This document shows, piece after piece, positions 37,148 through 47,647 of a stretch of 64,000 nt of DNA. A model generated the notes under the pieces. The model made no database searches, was not told the origin of the DNA, and saw only the letters and a program-made list of their open reading frames with translations. The position numbers were made by a program, and so were the translations under genes. Every line of letters starts with the position of its first letter. The first letter of the stretch is position 1. The stretch comes from Humulus lupulus (lineage: Eukaryota > Streptophyta > Magnoliopsida > Rosales > Cannabaceae): positions 56,280,866-56,344,865 of the forward strand of contig NC_084800.1 in assembly GCF_963169125.1 (NCBI RefSeq), given 5' to 3'.

Positions 37148-37329
37148 TGTAATGCCCTGAACAGTCAGAACTATTATAATGTGTGTTAAAAATAGTGTTT
37201 AATTCGTTAAGAAAGTCATTTAGACTTAAAAGTATAATTAGGGTTAAATGACAGTTCAAGTATCAAAAGTTTTGGTCAAAAGTTGGACTTTTCATTTAAA
37301 AGGTTAAGTAATTACAGGGGATCCCAAAA
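37148..37329 (+). mobile_element. 5' fragment of a 2.3-kb-type gypsy LTR
   Basis: Opens TGTAATGCCCTGAACAG and follows the same course as 43201-43385 ('caagtcattt', 'aaaacttttggtca', 'gggatcccaaaa'). It is broken at 37330 by a CACTA terminus. Confidence 0.8.
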
Positions 37330-38035
37330 CACTACTACAAAAATGGTCATTTTGTGTCAGTTTCCAACTGCCACAATTGATTTTTTGCGTCAATTGTAAA
37401 AGTGACGTGAAATCCCATGACACAAATCAGCCTGGCATTTGCGTGAAAGGAGCACGGATGCAAATGTGGCATTTGTATTAGTGGAGCACTAACGCTAATG
37501 CCTTGCATTCGCGTCAGTGGAGAACTGATACAAATGTGGCATTTGTGTCAGTGTTCCATTGACGCGAATGCCAGACATTAGCGTCAGTGCTCCACTGATA
37601 CAAATGCCACGTTTGCATCAGTGCTACACTGACGCGAATGCGAGATTGGTTTGCGTTAGTGCTCCACTGCCACAAAAGATAAAAAACATGATTTTTTGCA
37701 TTAGTTAGGAACTGTCACATAATATTTTAACCAGGAAAACTGCAAATATTTATGCCAATTCCCCTCACCTATTTTGATAAAATAAAAACAACAAAAACAG
37801 CAGCTGAAATAAAAATAAAAAAAACAACAACAAAAATAGAAAAACAGCAGTGTAAACATAAAAAAATACCATAAATCAATAAAATATTTTTATAGTCAAC
37901 ACTTATTATTAAAATCTACAAAAGTAATTCAGATTTCAAAGTTAATCTATGTATATAGTTATAACTATTGTATTCTAAATTTCTAAGCATTAAACACTTA
38001 AACTAAAGTTTTCTCACCAAACTTGCTAATTTGCT
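37330..38035 (+). mobile_element. CACTA transposon terminal region (fragment)
   Basis: Begins CACTACTACAAAAATGG, the CACTA hallmark. It is followed by an array of short direct and inverted words (GTCAGTGCTCCACTGACGC..., about 37360-37680) typical of subterminal transposase-binding repeats, then ~350 bp matching 62045-62360. It breaks off at 38035, where the SIRE-like copia LTR begins; the other CACTA copy carries on with Ulp1-like coding sequence at the equivalent point. Confidence 0.85.
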
Positions 38036-39136
38036 TGAAATTTCTTATTTTAAAATTACCAACTTATTATTTAATTAATCAATTAATTAAATGTGGAATA
38101 ATTAAGTCGGTATTGAAACAGATCTTCTGTAGCTACAGACCAAGGTTTTGTAACTACATACCAGAAAATCAGAAAAGAACTAAAGTGCAGAAAATAAAAA
38201 CACACAAGGTTTTTATACATGATATCAGCAATCCTTACAAATTACTACTAGTCCATGGGGCCACGCCCAGAGATAAGATTCATTAGTAAGATCTAAAAAA
38301 TATAAAAAAAATTTACTTATGCATAAATAGACTCCCTCTTGTTATATGCCACAAGCTTGATGTATTCTACCTTGACAAATGGACCTTACTGAACCTTCAA
38401 GAATACGAACTCCCTTCGATCTGCTTGAAGTGTGCTTGCTTCCTCCCGAAGCAAGACTTGAACCACTTTCTCCCAAAGGCTTGAAGAACCTTCTCCCGAA
38501 GGTTTGCACTTTGTTCTGCTCCTTTGTAAAACTGTTTGAAGACTCAAAAAAATTACAAGAACACTGAAAAACAGAGGTTGAGTCGAACTCAATCACCTCT
38601 ACAAAACAAAGACTCTCTTTTACAATAAGAATGAAATACAAAAAGAGGTAACTAAAACCTAGCGGCCAATATGAGTATTTATAGACATTATACTCATATT
38701 GGGCAGCTAATACACGGTCTAAACTGACCTAAACCCACAAGAAAACTTTCCTAAAAGAACTCTTCAATTTGACAGGATTTCCTGATTCTGTAGCTACAGA
38801 ATCATGAGCTATATATGGTAACAATCCATCCTTTGATGTAGGAATCAAGGCTTCCCTTTTATATCTTGATCATGTAATAAAACTGAATTATATGGTCAGA
38901 TACAATGAGGCAATCGGCTCGAAAAAGACAGCTAAAAAAGATTTGATTTTATCATAATAAATACACACTATTTTTGGCGAACTTTCCTAATATAGAAAAG
39001 TTGGTCATCAATTATACATTTATTATTTAAAACAAATAAAACATATATCAATGATATATATTTATATACAATCGAATGTAATAAGAAAATACAAAATATT
39101 TCAGTCAAATTAAATATGCCAAAAATGGAATTAACA
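38036..39136 (-). repeat. 3' LTR of the SIRE-like copia element
   Basis: On the minus strand it starts TGTTAATTCC and ends GAAATTTCA, like the solo LTR 30437-31634. The phrase 'ggggccacgcccaga' (38257) is the complement of the LTR phrase at 31405. TATA-like 'tataaatactc' on the minus strand near 38675. Confidence 0.85.
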
Positions 39137-39157
39137 ATCTCCCCCTTTAGCACTTTG
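39137..39157 (-). other. Polypurine tract of the SIRE-like element
   Basis: Minus strand reads GTGCTAAAGGGGGAGAT immediately before the LTR start. Confidence 0.75.
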
Positions 39158-39489
39158 ATTGACGAAATATTTTGAAGAAAACAAACAAGCATGAATATGC
39201 AAAACAAAGTGTTAGAACCAAAATTGAGAGTGTAAAAATACTCCCCCTGCATGAAAGCTTACTAACACATATAACAAAAAACATGATAACTTTTTAAATG
39301 GAAAAAGTTCAACGAAACCACAAACAAAAAACTTTCCCTAAAAATAGGGTCCAGAGTTGTAATCCAAAAAATAAATAATACTCCCCCTATATGTCTATCA
39401 AAGGAGCCAAAAACCATAAAAAATGACATTAAAATTCAACATAAACATAACAAACAATAAGAACATAAACATTAATTCAACCAACCATC

Positions 39490-39924
39490 TTAGTCACTTT
39501 GAGAGTACTTCATGATGTTGTCCATCCTCCTTAGAAGCTGTCCTTGACTATTCTCCATCCTAGCCAAACGAGCATTAATTTCTACAGGTACAGAAGTTGA
39601 AGTTGTGGCAGCAGGAGAAGCATCTGGTACTCCAGGAGAAGCAGAACGACCCGATTTCTTGGAAGACTTTCCTTGAGATGGTTTTTCTGAGATTTTGAAT
39701 GTCTGACCAACAGTGGGAGACTCAATTGATTCATTGTTAAGAATCAATTCCCTTTGATCAGATAAGATCTTATAAATCAAATTGGGAAACACAAGGTTAA
39801 GTTTAGGCTTTTTACCCTTTCTAAAAGACATAATTTGTTCCCAAATAAGATCAGCCAAATCAACTTGAGCACCAGTAGTGATTTTGTATAATAGAAAGGC
39901 AAGGTCATTAGAAACATTTACCAA
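39490..39924 (-). pseudogene. Env-like / putative plant transposon protein fragment
   Basis: A 144-residue open stretch with the segment LAFLLYKITTG...VDLADLIWEQI followed by LVFPNLIYKILSDQ, a Ser/Lys/Pro-rich linker and a C-terminal helix (RLARMENSQGQLLRRMDNI) that could form a coiled coil. The helix-then-'FP.LI..IL..Q' pattern and the position between pol and the 3' LTR suggest the extra (env-like) ORF of SIRE-type copia elements. It uses a non-ATG first codon; a TGA lies just upstream at 39931-39933, so it is a remnant. Related in pattern to the ORF in the inverted repeat at 2190-2877. No viral function is implied. Confidence 0.45.
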
Positions 39925-39934
39925 ATTGGATCAA

Positions 39935-40718
39935 AGAAACCAATTAGACCAGGCAAACCTTATAAGCACTAAGGGATCTCTCACAGATATTGGAAATACT
40001 TTCTGGAATAATCAAGCCTCAAGGTGTTTCTAGCCAAGTGCTCTAATGGATAGAAATGTTGTGTCTTACAAGTGAGCTATAGGCTCCTATTTATAGAGTT
40101 TAGAGACACCATTTGAATTTCAAATTCCACCAACCCCCATGGTTGTTACCAATGTTTAATTGGATTAATATGGAATTAAAAATGAGATTTGGGAGTTATT
40201 TGGGTTTTTTGAGCCATTAAACAAATATTGAAAAAACTGAAAAATTGGTCAGAGACATTAGTGGCCGCGGCCAATAGTCTCTGTCCCACAGGCCGCGGCC
40301 ACCAACATTCAGTGGCCGCGGCCACCAACATTCAGTGGCCGCGGCCACCGACCAATTTCAGCACTTAAAAATGTACTGTTTTTCCGAACGGTTCCGAACC
40401 CTACCAAATGATTTTGTAACTCCCTAAACACATTATTGGGTTTAAATCATATCTCTAACAGTCATTTCACATATGGCTTTATGAAATTCATCTCAATATT
40501 GTGTAACAATAAATTTACACAATAAAGGGTAATATTTGGAAGTTACAAATTTATAACACCAAATATGTTACATTATTTGGATATATCTCATATATCTAGA
40601 TATTGTAACTCTCTATTATATGTTACAATATGTGACACTCTTTGTCACATTTATTTAATCTAAAACATTATATTATAATATAATATAATATTACATTATA
40701 TTATAAAATAATATAACA
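39935..40718 (-). mobile_element. LTR-like insertion (TGTTATATT family), left edge uncertain
   Basis: Minus strand opens TGTTATATTATTTTATAATA at 40718, runs AT-rich, then has a CCGCGGCC array (40262-40346) and a TATA-like CTATAAATAGG at about 40095. It separates integrase from the env-like ORF. A matching target duplication was not found, so the left limit is approximate. Confidence 0.5.
40262..40346. repeat. Tandem GTGGCCGCGGCCAC palindromes
   Basis: Four GGCCGCGGCC palindromes; the last three are spaced by an exact ~23-bp unit ('accaacattcagtggccgcggcc'). Confidence 0.9.
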
Positions 40719-41224
40719 AAAACACCCCGATGATGATGTAGCAAGCAATGTTAATTGCTTCAGCCCATAGACGCTTGGTAAGTTTCTTGCTGTTTAACAT
40801 TACCCTAGCCATCTCTGTCAGAGTTTGGTTCTTTCTTTCAACGACTCCATTTTGTTGAGGAGTTTTAGGAGCAGAAAATTCATGAGAAATACCTTTAGAT
40901 TTACAAAACTCATCATAAACAGTATTTTCGAATTCTTTTCCATGATTACTCCTAATCCGAACAATCTTTCCAATATTACAATCTTTTTCCACACACAATT
41001 TCAAACAAAGAGATTTAAAAGCATAAAAAATATCATATTTTTCTCTCAAAAAATCTACCCATGAAAATCGAGAAAAATCATCAACACACAAAAATGTATC
41101 TCTTACCATTCAAACTTTCAACCTAAATTTGACCCATTAGATCCATATGAAGAAGTTCAAGAACTTTGGAAGTATTCACACCAGGAATACTTTTGTGAGA
41201 AATTTTCAGTTGCTTACCAAGTTA
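40719..41224 (-). pseudogene. SIRE-like copia integrase core, with catalytic Asp changed
   Basis: Residues include FVCVDDFSRFSWV (Asp-1), then IRSNHGKEFEN where the family has RSD: the second catalytic Asp is Asn here. The Glu region PQQNGVVERKNQTL is present. Upstream on the minus strand LGKQLKISHKS and LELLHMDLMG are readable, with an in-frame TAG near 41150. It ends abruptly at the LTR-like insertion (40718). Confidence 0.85.
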
Positions 41225-41229
41225 ACATG

Positions 41230-41844
41230 TGTTTACCCTAAAAACGGCTGCAGATGATGTGGCAATGATATCTCACACGTGGTTGACACGTGGCAGAAGT
41301 ACTGCTCGACTATCGACCAAAAGCACATCGCTTCGCTAGGGGTTAATTTTTAGATACGACTAGGCTGGTCGTATAACCTGACTTATTTCCTTCTTAAACT
41401 GTAATCTTATAATAATTGTCTGGAATATTTCTTCATTATTATCTTGATACGCGATTATTAAGGAAAGATAGGGCACGCTGGCATATATAACCCTCCTTGA
41501 ACCTATAAATAGACATGAAATAGCTCAAGGAATGGACTTTTGATTCCTGAATCTTTTTGCTAAGATGGAGAAAAAGAGAGAGATATAGTGCAATTATCCA
41601 CCGTTTTATTGTAATTTTCTTCCAAGGTTTGTGAAACTCAAGAACCCTAGTTCTTTTATCATTGCTTTGAGATTCAATCTTAATAATAGCACTAAGTGGA
41701 CGTAGGTTATCACCATCTTTTGGGGCCGAACCACTATAAATCCTTGGTGTTTTCTTCTCTTCCATTAGATCATCTTTCTTACTTACTGTTTTGTCCTTTG
41801 TCGTATATTTGACTCCGTGTCGTTGGCCAAATCGTGGGTCAACA
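41230..41844 (-). mobile_element. Solo LTR inside the SIRE-like copia element
   Basis: Starts TGTTTACCC and ends GGGTCAACA, with an exact 5-bp duplication ACATG (41225-41229 and 41845-41849). On the minus strand it reads TGTTGACCC...GGGTAAACA, with a 'tataaata' box near 41500. 615 bp, no internal region. Confidence 0.9.
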
Positions 41845-42438
41845 ACATGGTTCGCATTTTCCCACAGATTCTTTACCCAATTTGGGTAATCCTAGAACAA
41901 TTCCTGCATTTGAATTTTTTTTCAAATTTTTTAAATGAATGTGTCCAAGCTTTTCATGCCATAAATCGGTAGAGTTATCTATGGCAGAGTGACAAGTAGC
42001 ATAGGTAGTGAGAGTGCAACAATTATCATTAGATCTAAACTCTTGCAAAATAATTTCATCTTGGTCATTAACAACATAGCAATGATTACTATCAAAATTA
42101 ACAGTGTAACCCTGATCACAAATTTGACTAACGCTAAGAAGATTAGCTCTTAGTCTTTCAACAAACGTTACATTCTTAAGCCAGGGTAGACCTTCAAAAT
42201 TAAGAGTTCCCATCCCTATGACATTTCCAGCTAGACCATTACCAAAAGTAACTTCTCCACATTGCATTGGTCTAATGTTGACAAGAAAGTCTTTATCACC
42301 TGTCATGTGCCTGGAACAACCACAGTCAAAATACCACATTTGAGAAGCAGCAGTTTTAAAACAAGGGATACTAGCAAGACATTTATTTTTGACAACCCAT
42401 TTTTGTTTTTGAAAAACATAATTTTTATTTTGAAACAC
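41845..42438 (-). pseudogene. SIRE-like copia protease and GAG-pre-integrase, altered active site
   Basis: WYFDCGCSRHMTG occupies the protease active-site position where SIRE/copia elements have D-S-G; here it is D-C-G, so activity is doubtful. ANLLSVSQICDQGY and the pre-integrase LWHEKLGHIHL...GKCEPCC (HHCC) follow. The open stretch ends at the solo LTR and coding sense resumes beyond it. Confidence 0.85.
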
Positions 42439-43192
42439 TTTAAAATTTCCAAAAAAAAAATAAAACTAAACATGTTCTGCAAAGTAAGACATCTAGGTCG
42501 AATGTGGCCTTTTACTCCACAAAAATGACAAGAAGGAATGAAACGTTTCTTTTTCCCATGAGAATTTTCAGGCTTGCTTGACTGCTTCATTTCTGTAGAA
42601 ACAGAATGTTCAGCTTGAAAAATAGAACCCTGCAAAGTTAAATAAGAATATCTAGAAGACATATTTTCAAATTTAACAAATTTAGTATTCATTTTCAATT
42701 GAGTTTCAATAAAACCCAATCCAGCATGACTCAGTTGACCTGAATTCTGAACCTCCTCAAAAATGTTAGAACCTGGATTTAGCATTTTAACATTTCTTTT
42801 CAATTTGTCAAAAATACAATTTCAGAATTTTTTGAACACAACTCAAATTCATAACATTTATTTTTTTCTTCAAGATCTTTGATGTTGTGAGACAATTCTT
42901 TATTCATTTTAACCAAGGAACGATTTACAGTATAAACCTGTAACCACTTACTATACATTACCTTGTATGATTCAGCCAATGATTCCTCATTGAGTTCCGA
43001 CTCGTCTGAATCCGAGTCAATTTCTTTTTTATTGACATTAGTCAAGGTATTGTTTAAATGCAAAAATTTTCCTCTTTCCTGAAAATCACTTAACAAAACA
43101 CTAGTTAAAGCAACTTTCTCATTATCCTCTTCACCACTTTCAGAATCATCATCACTCCAAGTAACATTAAAACCTTTTTTATTCTTTTTCAA
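42303..43192 (-). pseudogene. SIRE-like copia gag: coiled-coil region and zinc knuckle
   Basis: 43192-42800 encodes a Lys-rich then acidic segment (TWSDDDSESGEED) and a long helix with heptad character (ELSHNIKDLEEKNK). After a frameshift near 42800 the 42803-42303 frame carries the knuckle CHFCGVKGHIRPRC (CX2CX4HX4C). A second frameshift leads into the protease piece near 42440. The N-terminal gag is cut at 43200 by a gypsy LTR. Confidence 0.8.
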
Positions 43193-43200
43193 GGTGTTGG

Positions 43201-44715
43201 TGTAATGCCCTACTATTTAGGGTCCATTACCAATTGTGTTTAAAACCAGTGTTGGACTTGCTAAACAAGTCATTTGGACTAAACATGTGATTAAGCCACT
43301 AAAGGTTTAGGTATTAAAACTTTTGGTCAACTCATAAACATTTCCATTAAGTTAAAAACATGTTCTTTACATGGGATCCCAAAACCATCAGTTTAAAAGT
43401 CAATTACAATTCTCAGGTTACACAATAAGCCAACCTAGGCGGCAAAAGCTGGGTTTGACCCTAGTTCCCCTGAGCATCTCGGCCGTGGTGGTCGAGCGGA
43501 CTGCATATGTACATACCACTGCTAATGCCCTCCGACTCATGGCTAGTTGCGCTTTTATTTACCTTTACATGCACCACAAAGCACATGTGAGCCAGAAAAC
43601 TCAACAAGAAAACATATTCAACAGCTTACAGAATAAAACGATTATCAAGCAGTAATAACTGAAACTTATGCATTCATTAAACCAAACTGGAGACCATAGA
43701 GTCACACAAGTGCATGTTGCACTTTCTTTCAAGTTGTTGGCATCCGAGCCAGTCAAGTGCATGTCACACTCCCAGGGTGGCCAGCCATGGTGGCCTGCAC
43801 TCCACGTGCATTGTGCCAATCCTAGCTTATAAACTAAGTTCTTTAAGCCCTTGATTTATAAGTCAAGCCACCACGTGCCTCCAACTTATAAGTTGAAGCC
43901 ATGGGACTCTTATCTTATGAGGTGAGTCTCCCAGAGTTCAATATATTCTCAACTAATAAGTTGATTCTCACTTAACACCCTAATAACCCTCTAGTTTATA
44001 AACCAAGCTTCACAGTCATAATAGACATTCACATGTTTCATATGGCATACCTATCAATAATCACAATGCATTATAATACATTCACACAACAGTCATAAGC
44101 ATAATCATAATTATGCACATTATAGTGTACCTAATCAGATATTCGCAAACACAATTATAATCATGTCCATCAACAAAGTCAAAGCTTTATTCATCTCCAC
44201 ATTCATCACCTTGACTAAGTTATAATCATGCATTCACATAATAGGTGCAGTTTTCTTACCTTCGGTCCGAATGCGAGTTACTAACGACGGCCCTTTGAGT
44301 ACGATCCCTGATTCAAGCCCTTAGCGTAAACCTAGTCACAACCGTAATAAGGAAGTTCCATCAACAACAGATAAATAAAAAGCTTCCAGACCAAATCTTA
44401 GCCTCCAAGACATCGAATCCCACTTAACAAGGAAGTAGAATCGATCCCGAGTCCAAATGGTCAAGTTCCCAATCTGAAAATCCCATCTAAGTAAATTTTC
44501 CCCTTAAGGGTCGCGGCCCCTCACACCCGAGCCGTAGCCCGCCTCTAATTCCAAAGGCTCGGCCTCCCTAGAAACCAACGCACGCCGCGCCGCGGCCCGT
44601 CCCTGCCACCGAGCCCTGCTGGCTCACAATTCCCTTCGCAGACCGCAGCTCACCATAAAAGAGCCGTGGCCCAGCCCCGCAAACCCAGAAATTTCTGGGT
44701 TTTTCTGCAACCGAA
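43201..44715 (+). mobile_element. 5' portion of a 2.3-kb-type gypsy LTR
   Basis: Opens TGTAATGCCCTACTATTTAGG. It contains the conserved family block (about 43558-43610) and a GC-rich CCGCGGC section (44508-44670), then breaks at about 44715 where another LTR begins. Confidence 0.8.
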
Positions 44716-46866
44716 TGTTGTGTAAAATCGATACGCAAGTGCACGTAATCGTAACAAGTAATAAAGAGTAAGTGAGATCGTTCCCACGAGGACAGTATAT
44801 CAAGTACCAAAACTTAATTCCTATTTCTATTTGGCTTACGATAAATGAGTCTCAAGAATTAACTAAAATTTTAAAAACTAAAATCTAAAATTAACTTCAA
44901 GAACTGAAAATAAACAACGTTAAGAAAATTCAATGGATTAAAAACTAGGGCAATCAATTTCATCAACCATCCTCTTTAATTCTTATTAATACAAATCTTA
45001 CTATTCAATTATTCTCTGGTGATAGCAGGTCAACAATAATAACTTATATTCGTACTAGGATATATAAGTCTCAATCTTATGCAAATTTTCTACATCTCTG
45101 TGATAAATAAACATAAGATAGGCATTAAGATTAACAACCCTAAAACTACACAGACCACATAGGTATTCTCGTCCTAATATGAAATCTATGTTTCTTCAAT
45201 TACAGCATATTCAATTCTCACTTCTCAAATTTCGAATCAAAATCATATATTTCATGTCAATGGTGATCAATCATTCATAAGCATTAGATTCAAATTGAAT
45301 AAATCACAAGATAAAATTGAAATCATAAAACTTGCATTAATTTAAAATAAAGGTTCAGGAGAATCCATTAACACCCTAGAAAAAGAGTTTAGTTCATGAT
45401 TAAATTCATAATAACCATAGAAGAAATAAAAAGCATCCAAAATACAGAAATTCAAAGTAGAAAAGAAGAAAACTGTGATGAATTCTTCAATTCCGCTTGC
45501 AATCCTCTCCAATGTGCCTTTTTTCGTCTCCTAAGTTAATCTCCCCTTTAAAACATCATTAAGAAAGCCTTTATGTTGACGCCGTTTTTCGTCAATCAGT
45601 GAAAGAAGAGCACGTAAACAACAAACAGTAATGACCAATTAAAATATAACAATACAAAACACGATTTTTACGTGGTTCAGCAGTTAAATCTGCCTAGTCC
45701 ACGAGTCTCTGTTATTAAACTCAAGATTATCTCTGAAAATTCTTAAGCATGAATTCCTCAGAGTTTTCTCTCAAGGTTCAGAACTTCCCCTTTTACAATG
45801 GTTCATGACCTCTCTATTTATAGAGAAGGTTGCAGAATACTATCCCACATATTTTGGGTAGTTACTCTTTTTGTGTAAATAAAACAAATGGCTTTAAATG
45901 CCTATAATCAGATATAAAAGGAAATGTCCCCTGAAGACCAGGGGGCGTATAACTAACCAAATAATATCCCACAACTTTAGGGGATTTACAGTAATAAATG
46001 AAGATTACGTCTCTTATGGACAACACTTATAGATATTCACGGTCTTTATCATATATCTCCAAGGCCTTAGCCTCCCAGGTTTCTCATCAGCTTTCGAGCT
46101 AATGATGTCCCCCGAGGTCACACGGCTTTCGAGATCGTATGTGCGTCGAGCTCGGAACCCCTGATCCGAGGTCATCCCTGAGGATGGATGCTTCTCCGGA
46201 GCTACCTTTTCGATCCGAGGTCACCATATTCGAGGTCGTCTCAGTCTTGCAGGCTCGATATTTAGTCCTGGAGCATACTCTAAACCTTACAAGTCCATTC
46301 GTTTGTGAATCCAACTTTCGAGGTTATGTTTAACATAGCTCGAAATCTGGGTATAACACTTTATAATCCCTAATTAATTATGTGCGAAAGGAAAAAATTG
46401 CCCTTGAAAAATGCCCTAACTTCGGGTTTCGTACGAACTGGCGCCGCGGCGCTGTTGAATAGAGCTGTGGTTCTAGTGCAATTCGCGATCCGGGCTTCCT
46501 CTCTGACTCCTTGTAGTGCCGCGGCCCCACTTGATAGAGCCGCGGCTCAAATGCTGACAACTTATTTGCCTTCTCTGTAACTCTTAGGGCCGTGACTTTA
46601 CACCATAGAGTTGCGGCTCTAATTCCATTTTTCACCAAATCTTCAATTTGACCCCCGGTTTCACCTAGCTTTCCTTCCTTAGCCCGTTTAACACCGTTTC
46701 TTCAAGAATTACGCGCTTTTCCTTCAATTTCAAACTATTTCCTTCATAACAACACTTAATCCTGAAAACACAATAAACACCGGCATAATATCTCACAAAA
46801 CCAAATAAAAGACTAAAATTGCATCTTAAAACACGCTATAAAAACATACCAAAACTAGTCCTAACA
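44716..46866 (-). mobile_element. Ogre/Athila-like gypsy LTR, split by a solo LTR
   Basis: On the minus strand it runs TGTTAGGACTAG ... GATTTTACACAACA and includes 'ctcgtgggaacgatctcac' and 'catgaactaaactcttttt', phrases common in large plant gypsy LTRs. A PPT-like purine stretch (TTTAGGTTGGGTTTAG, minus strand, 46867-46885) precedes it, so it is probably a 3' LTR. The solo LTR 45574-46358 is inside. A CCGCGGC-rich section lies at 46441-46620. No target duplication found. Confidence 0.7.
45574..46358 (-). mobile_element. Solo LTR of the TAT-lineage gypsy family
   Basis: Starts TGTTGACGCCG and ends GGGTATAACA, like the LTR at 52341-53134. An exact 5-bp duplication CTTTA flanks it (45569-45573 and 46359-46363). 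Contains 'gacgccgtttttcgtc', a short palindrome-like start shared by both copies. Confidence 0.9.
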
Positions 46867-46889
46867 CTAAACCCAACCTAAACTCATCC

Positions 46890-47644
46890 AATTTTACTCT
46901 GCCCTTGCCAGTTGGGAAAGAACCTATGAGGTCGATTCCCCATACCACGAATGGCCATGGGGAAGTCAACATGGTCCGCTCGGATGGTGGAGCTCGGGGA
47001 ATTGTGGCGAATCTCTGGCATTTGTCGCATTTCTTCACGTACTCGAAAGAATTCGTTTTAATGGTAGGCCAGAAATATCCTTGGCGTATGATCTTCTTGG
47101 ATAGGCTATTCCCCCCGGTGTGATCTCCACAGAAGCCTTCATGAATTTCTTCAATGATCTTCTTAGCTTCGGGTGGAGTTACACACCGAAGTAATGCCAT
47201 GGAATACCCCCTTCTGTATAGATTTCCGTCCAAAATGGTGTAATGGGGAAGTTGATACATTAACTTTCGAGCCTGGTTTCGATCTTTTGGAAGGACTCCG
47301 TTCTCGAGATATTCAACTATTGGGGTCATCCAGGTTGGCTCTGTTTCAATCATACACACATCTTCCTCTTCTGGCTTGTTAATGCTAGGTGCCAATAGGT
47401 GTTCTATCGGAATAACGTGTAGCTCATCATTCTCGGTGGAGGTGGCGAGCCGAGCCAAGGCATCAACATTTGAGTTCCGTTCTCGGGGAACCTGTTCGAT
47501 TGCATAAAATTTGAAACGCTCCAATGTGGATTTCGCCTTCTCCAAATAAGCTGCCATTTTCGTGCCACGAGCCTGGTATTCTCCCAGGATTTGATTAACC
47601 ACAAGCTGGGAGTCGCTGTAGCAATGTATTGCTTTAGCTTTGAG
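46890..47644 (-). pseudogene. TAT gypsy: end of second RNase H and integrase N-terminus
   Basis: Begins with the end of the aRNase H (YSDSQLVVNQI, then RERNSNVDALARLA). The integrase HHCC zinc domain follows (HEGFCGDHTGG...YFWPTI...KKCDKCQRFA) and the first catalytic Asp (GIDLIGSFPTG). Homology stops just after; the ORF tail to 46826 translates another LTR. An in-frame TAG at about 47647 separates it from the upstream aRNase H part. Confidence 0.85.
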
Positions 47645-47647
47645 CTA

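Larger units (their letters stand above)
38036..43200 (-). mobile_element. SIRE-like Ty1/copia element, truncated and rearranged
   Basis: A 3' LTR (38036-39136) with adjacent polypurine tract is followed on the right by copia-type coding pieces read on the minus strand: an env-like ORF, integrase core, protease, zinc knuckle and coiled-coil gag. RT and RNase H are missing (deleted between about 39925 and 40730), as is the 5' LTR. The left flank TTGCT (38031-38035) lies inside a CACTA element. An extra ORF between pol and 3' LTR is characteristic of SIRE/Maximus copia elements. Confidence 0.75.

Noticed and set aside
44716..46866. Solo-LTR status with target duplication
   Set aside because: Flanks (CCGAA and CTAAA) do not match, and a purine tract precedes it, so a 3' LTR is more likely.
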